A stretch of 64,000 nucleotides of DNA from Scleropages formosus (Eukaryota; Chordata; Actinopteri; Osteoglossiformes; Osteoglossidae), in assembly GCF_900964775.1 (NCBI RefSeq), contig NC_041829.1:11262863-11326862 (forward strand). The letters are read 5' to 3'. A program made the position numbers and the translations under genes. Under the pieces are notes generated by a model. The model did no database searches and had not been told where the DNA came from. It saw nothing but the letters and a program-made list of their open reading frames with translations. Below are positions 61,701 through 64,000 of this stretch, in pieces. Within the stretch, counting starts at the first letter, position 1. Every line of letters begins with the position of its first letter.

Positions 61701-63453
61701 TTTGTGTTAACATATAATCCGATTTTAATGAGGCTCTGTAAAGCTGATTTTTATACTGTTGGCATGAAAGTCTGGGAATGAGCTGTCATCAAGTTGAAGT
61801 GGACTCTTGTCTTGCCCACTCACTTGGTTCTCATGGTAAAGGAGGGTACAGAAGTGGTTTGCTATTTCTTTCTTCCACACATTTTTGGGGTGTGTAAGGA
61901 ACTCCACATGAACATGAGGTGAACATGCAAACTCCACGCACTGAGCCAGATTCAAACCCAGCCTAGGAGCTATGAGGGACAGGAATTATCCGCTGTGCCA
62001 CTATTCTACTAATCCACTCCCAATGTCATACGAGTCGCACGTCTCATTCACCCAGTAAAGCAACATGTTAAATAACATTCCACCCAAAATGGTGACCTGT
62101 CACAGAGAGAGCAGCCCTCTAGAGCATGCCTGTGGCGGGAACCCTGGTGTGACAGAGACAGGGAAAGTAGGAAAGAGATGGTACAGACCGAAGTGCCTCT
62201 CCTTCTGTGGTAGGAGTATCTCTCACTTTCCTCCTGAGGAGCAGGCGAGACAGAGGACAGAGATCAAGAGGTCAGAAATTAGAGGTGAAGAGGTCAGAAG
62301 TCAAGCATGAGAGCAAGCTGATGCAAAATGCTATTTAAAGAGTTGCATATGTAATCAACAGTGGACAATGTACTGACAGCCCCCAAAAGTCACAGCAAGC
62401 TTAACACACAAAGAGAACAGCAAACACTGACACCCCCCAACTGTTACTCAGCGTCCCACAGCTTAGGGTTTCCTAAGCCCCACTGCCCTTCTTACAGTGC
62501 CCTTGTCCGCACTGCAAATTTCACATGTTCTTAGCGCAGTGGGTAGGGCCAGCCGTGTTGACCCCCACGGCACAGAGGGACTGTTAGAGCAGACCTTCAC
62601 ACAGGGGCAACCGAGCTCAAACTGGAGACGAACGTCACATGAACAAACCACTCTTGGTTTAATACCGTGGGGAATGTGGATTACCTCGCCCATATCTGTA
62701 ATCCTAAACAAAACGCATGCTTACATACAAACATGAGCAGGCACATGCTTGGCGATCTAATCCTGCAAAAAAAATTCACATGCAGTCCATCACTGAGGTA
62801 CACAAGCACAAAATTAAAAATAAAAAGGTCAATCACATGAGACTGAGTACATGTGATTTAAAAGTCAACACGAGCAGCAGGACAGCTCTCCACACTCAAC
62901 TGGGACAGCTTGCTGCACTGATATCTCTGACTTTTTTATCTCTGTTTTGGTGCTAGTTTCTGAAAAGTGCTGACCATGTGCCAGAAGCCCAGGCAACTTG
63001 ATAAGGCAGTCCCTGATGGTCTGTTTATTTTCACACAATTCACAGTGAAGCTAATCATTGACTTCGATATGTCCTTAAGGATATGGTATTCATACTGAAT
63101 TATGGAAATAATGTGAGACTTTATTATTATTATTATTGATGTGCAATAAAGCTGCTTTCAGTGCATCACAGAAGTCAGCAGGCTGTCCAAGTTGTTATTC
63201 TTCCACTACTGTTGTGGTCTCCATGACATGACCTCAGAGGACCCCAATACATCTGAGGTCTAATTTGCACATCTAAGCCTTACTGGCTCTACTGAATCCT
63301 ACGCTGATAACATTTAATAAAATGCAATGATTTCATAGAAGAAAAAAGAAGGGCCTTCAGTCTGCACAACAAAGCACACACAGTTTCCATACTCAAGCAT
63401 CATACCATCCACTGCTCGATGTCACTCCATTTGCTGTCCAGCATGTGGTATTT
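46723..63453 (-). CDS. lrrfip1: LRRFIP1, coiled-coil isoform (5' end outside window)
   Basis: Exons seen, minus-strand order: 63453-63406, 62233-62189, 61065-61015, 59269-59234, 58653-58546, 57853-57782, 57376-57206, 56962-56870, 56645-56553, 55557-55465, 55152-55023, 49283-49234, 49111-48997, 48413-48334, 47052-46948 and 46833-46723, which ends in a TAG stop. Phases agree throughout, giving 466 residues. [28 protein letters not shown] and [20 protein letters not shown] match human LRRFIP1; the end [16 protein letters not shown] is the shared LRRFIP1/LRRFIP2 coiled-coil C-terminus. Nearly all residues from about 110 on are predicted coiled coil by heptad pattern. Known roles: binds Flightless-I and nucleic acid, and promotes beta-catenin-linked interferon signalling. 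The N-terminal exons (AREIRMKELERQQKE region) are to the right of the window. Convergent with tyw5. Confidence 0.93.
47101..47268 (-). repeat. L2-tail SINE in an lrrfip1 intron
   Basis: Opposite-strand partner of 42296-42502. CATTTATTCATTTAGCAGAC, AAGCGACGTACATCTCAGC and TGAAAGTCTCAAGCAAACC are present in reverse order relative to that copy. Confidence 0.75.
47442..48086 (-). other. unexplained 214-codon open frame in an lrrfip1 intron
   Basis: Open from an ATG at 48086 to a stop at 47442 on the same strand as lrrfip1, between exons 48413-48334 and 47052-46948. The translation has a hydrophobic stretch ([11 protein letters not shown] region) and many Cys and Arg, but no motif I recognise. 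Chance could explain one such frame in 64 kb. There is no clear promoter or Kozak context. I do not call it a gene. Confidence 0.2.
48619..48636 (-). other. candidate 18-nt cassette microexon of lrrfip1
   Basis: Minus strand: TTCCTCCAG, then 18 nt (CAGACTTTGATCCCAGCG), then GTAAGGAG, a strong donor with a pyrimidine-rich acceptor. It sits between exons 49111-48997 and 48413-48334, both with phase-1 junctions. Inclusion inserts TDFDPS in frame and changes Arg to Gly at the join. Skipping gives the human-like QRDANR. The acceptor is a CAGCAG tandem, so a 15-nt version is also possible. Confidence 0.5.
48731..48888 (-). repeat. SINE-B copy in an lrrfip1 intron
   Basis: Contains AGTACCTTGCTCAAGGGTAC and the complement of a degenerate head (GATTTGAATCTGTGAATTTG). 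The tail is missing. It lies about 95 bp upstream (in transcript order) of the candidate microexon. Confidence 0.7.
49641..49775. repeat. imperfect local duplication, about 60 bp per unit
   Basis: TATTCTCAGGGAGCTTTTAC followed by ATTATACATATTAC (49642 onwards) is echoed by TGTTCTCAGGGAATTTTTAC and ATTATGCTTGTTAC (49703 onwards). Two units only, in the long intron between the 55023 and 49283 exons. Confidence 0.5.
51564..63453 (-). CDS. lrrfip1: LRRFIP1, long isoform with acidic 3' terminal exon
   Basis: Shares the 11 exons from 63453 to 55023, then splices to one large terminal exon, 53971-51564 (acceptor CTTCCAG; carried G plus GA gives Gly, so the frame holds). This adds 802 residues and a TAA stop, giving 1,115 residues in the window. 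The tail is Glu/Asp/Ser-rich and low in hydrophobic residues, so probably disordered. It has a lysine cluster [16 protein letters not shown] (about 52890-52935) that resembles a nuclear-localisation or nucleic-acid-binding patch. The end [11 protein letters not shown] matches the human long-isoform end GKSKEDCTMS. The human counterpart (GCF2/TRIP) is known as a GC-rich-element repressor and RNA-binding protein. Choosing this exon excludes the five downstream coiled-coil exons, so poly(A) site choice decides the isoform. A TTTATT at 50601 (AATAAA on the minus strand) is a candidate end. Confidence 0.9.
56221..56415 (-). repeat. L2-type tail element in an lrrfip1 intron
   Basis: Starts with the tail complement (TTTATTCATTTAGCAGACGC), then AAAGTGAAGTACATCTC. 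It ends near ACATGAGTAGCTGCATATAG and a T19 run at 56407, and shares this ACGTGAGTAGCTGCAAATAG-like end with the element at 41300-41710. Confidence 0.65.
58248..58409 (-). repeat. SINE-B copy in an lrrfip1 intron
   Basis: Contains AGTATCTTGCTCAAAGGTGC, the complement of a mutated head (GATTTAAACCTGCGTCTC), and TACTACCAACTACCCC. It lies about 140 bp downstream of exon 58653-58546 on the plus-strand low side. Diverged. Confidence 0.7.
59717..59932 (+). repeat. young-looking SINE-A with 12-bp target-site duplication
   Basis: Complete copy: GAGGGGCGCGGTGGCGCAG, B box GGGGTTCGAGTCCTGC, body GGACTGGCGTCCCGTCC and tail GACAAGCGGTTCTGAAAATG followed by (TG) repeats. It is flanked by TGGTCTGTTTTT at 59705-59716 and 59933-59944. 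It is the copy closest to the apparent consensus of this family in the window. Confidence 0.93.
60187..60722. repeat. 39-bp-period minisatellite in an lrrfip1 intron
   Basis: The anchor GTTGGGTTCTACC recurs in degenerate form at about 60298, 60337, 60375, 60414, 60453 and 60492, a steady 39-bp spacing. The period is then less regular at 60527, 60560, 60599, 60665 and 60705. Earlier degenerate units start near 60187. In total about 12-13 units. Because 39 is 13 codons, the minus strand keeps a repeated reading frame (LSLFY and VEPNY themes) at 60270-60470. That frame is a by-product and not a gene. Confidence 0.85.
60750..60938 (-). repeat. SINE-A copy, minus strand, with 11-bp target-site duplication
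   Basis: Minus-strand SINE-A body (complement blocks GGACAGGGCGCCAGTCCATC and CAGGACTCAAACCCCGGAC). It is flanked by CATCCCAATCC at 60739-60749 and 60939-60949. It directly abuts the minisatellite. Confidence 0.85.
61101..61298 (-). repeat. SINE-B copy in an lrrfip1 intron
   Basis: Near-complete: tail complement (AGTCATTCAGCTGACGC), TATTTACCCATTTGCACAGC, AGTACCTTGCACAAGGG and the head complement ending CTATGCCACCAGTTGTCCCC. Its first base is about 36 bp upstream of the acceptor of exon 61065-61015. Confidence 0.8.
61860..62010 (-). repeat. dispersed fish repeat fragment
   Basis: Holds TGAACATGCAAACTCCACGC, GATTCAAACCCAGCCTAGG and a TGTGCCACTATTCT end. This is the tRNA-like end of the same widespread repeat seen at 28430-28690. 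Confidence 0.6.
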
Positions 63454-64000
63454 CTAGTGGCGCCAGGGAAGGACATTAGGAAAGAAAAAGACAACTCAGA
63501 ATGTCAGTCTCAACCTGAACGGCTTCTGACGGCTCTTGTGATCACAGGTCGTGCCGGGTGGCTTATGGCTGCCTCTCAGGTAAGACTAAGTCACGCAGTC
63601 CACATTAAGAAAGCCAAAGCAAAACATTCAGCATTCAGTTGAAGGAAATGTGTCTGTAGAATGTTGAACAGCATGCTCAAACCCAAGTCTGTGGAGGCCC
63701 AGAGACAGGCACAAAGCCAGACTGTAATCGTTTTAGGATTAAAATGATTAAAAGGAAAACAGGGTGAGGATGGAAGAGACGTCGGAAAAAGGGCCTACCT
63801 TCTGGAAATGGAGGTGGCACACACCGTGGCAGGAGGATCAGAAGGCAGGGACGAGCGGAGGAAAAGATGGAGAGAGCGTAAGAGGAGAAGGAGGAGGAGG
63901 AGGAGAAGGAGCAGATGAGTAGTTGCATTAGAATGGAAGCAGACCCAGGTCTTTCTGAAGCAAAGCCAATGAGAAGTTCAAAGATCCTGCACCAGATTGA
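63454..64000. other. lrrfip1 intron reaching the window edge
   Basis: No coding exon is recognised here. A pyrimidine-rich minus-strand stretch followed by AG near 63805 (CCATTTCCAG, then AAGGTAGG) looks like splice sites but leaves only a 3-nt exon, so it is not called. The purine-rich block 63840-63920 is low-complexity. Confidence 0.5.

Noticed and set aside
63790-63810. Possible 3-nt lrrfip1 exon (AG, AAG, GTAGG)
   Set aside because: Splice-like dinucleotides only; far too short to support without RNA, and human has an 18-nt exon at this place that is not seen here.

Overview
This is nuclear DNA from a vertebrate, most likely a ray-finned fish. The genes have many small GT-AG exons and proteins close to human orthologues, and the introns are full of tRNA-derived SINEs and L2-type tails (ending in AAATGAATAAATG) of the kind common in fish. 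The abundant roughly 200-bp SINE that begins GGGGGCGCGGTGGCGCAG and ends in a TG run (called SINE-A here) suggests an early-branching teleost such as an osteoglossomorph. That taxonomic guess is weak.

Six protein-coding genes alternate strand without exception. They are nabp1 (+, 6846-8984), ftcdnl1 (-, 9993-13603), the C2orf69 homologue (+, 14488-16575), pgap1 (-, 24798-37945), tyw5 (+, 39633-43704) and lrrfip1 (-, 46723 to beyond the right edge). Neighbours are therefore tail-to-tail (nabp1/ftcdnl1, C2orf69/pgap1, tyw5/lrrfip1) or head-to-head (ftcdnl1/C2orf69 and pgap1/tyw5). Each head-to-head gap is a probable two-way promoter. A single tRNA-Ser(CGA) gene lies 1.8 kb upstream of nabp1. 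All six genes have human relatives on chromosome 2q32-q37 (from memory), but not in this order.

I built exon models by hand from splice sites, reading phase and remembered human proteins. Five genes give closed, full-length reading frames: 214, 325, 326, 926 and 328 codons before the stop. lrrfip1 is missing its 5' exons but shows two alternative 3' ends: a coiled-coil ending, and an 803-codon acidic, lysine-rich terminal exon.

The proteins have separate housekeeping roles: single-strand DNA binding in repair (NABP1), a formiminotransferase-like protein (FTCDNL1), a mitochondrial hydrolase-like protein (C2orf69), GPI inositol deacylation in the ER (PGAP1), wybutosine hydroxylation of tRNA-Phe (TYW5), and a coiled-coil regulator of nucleic-acid sensing or transcription (LRRFIP1). 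They do not form an operon or a pathway.

Between and inside the genes are SINE-A copies (several with intact target-site duplications), an older tRNA-derived family with an L2-like tail (SINE-B), a decayed L2-like LINE, a 39-bp minisatellite, a (CA)25 tract and long homopolymers. I saw no retrovirus, Polinton, CRISPR array or bacterial-type system. I found no credible new multi-gene system. The points of interest are gene-structure oddities: a GC-AG intron, a duplicated splice donor, a microexon, alternative 3' ends and an unusually complete FTCDNL1.
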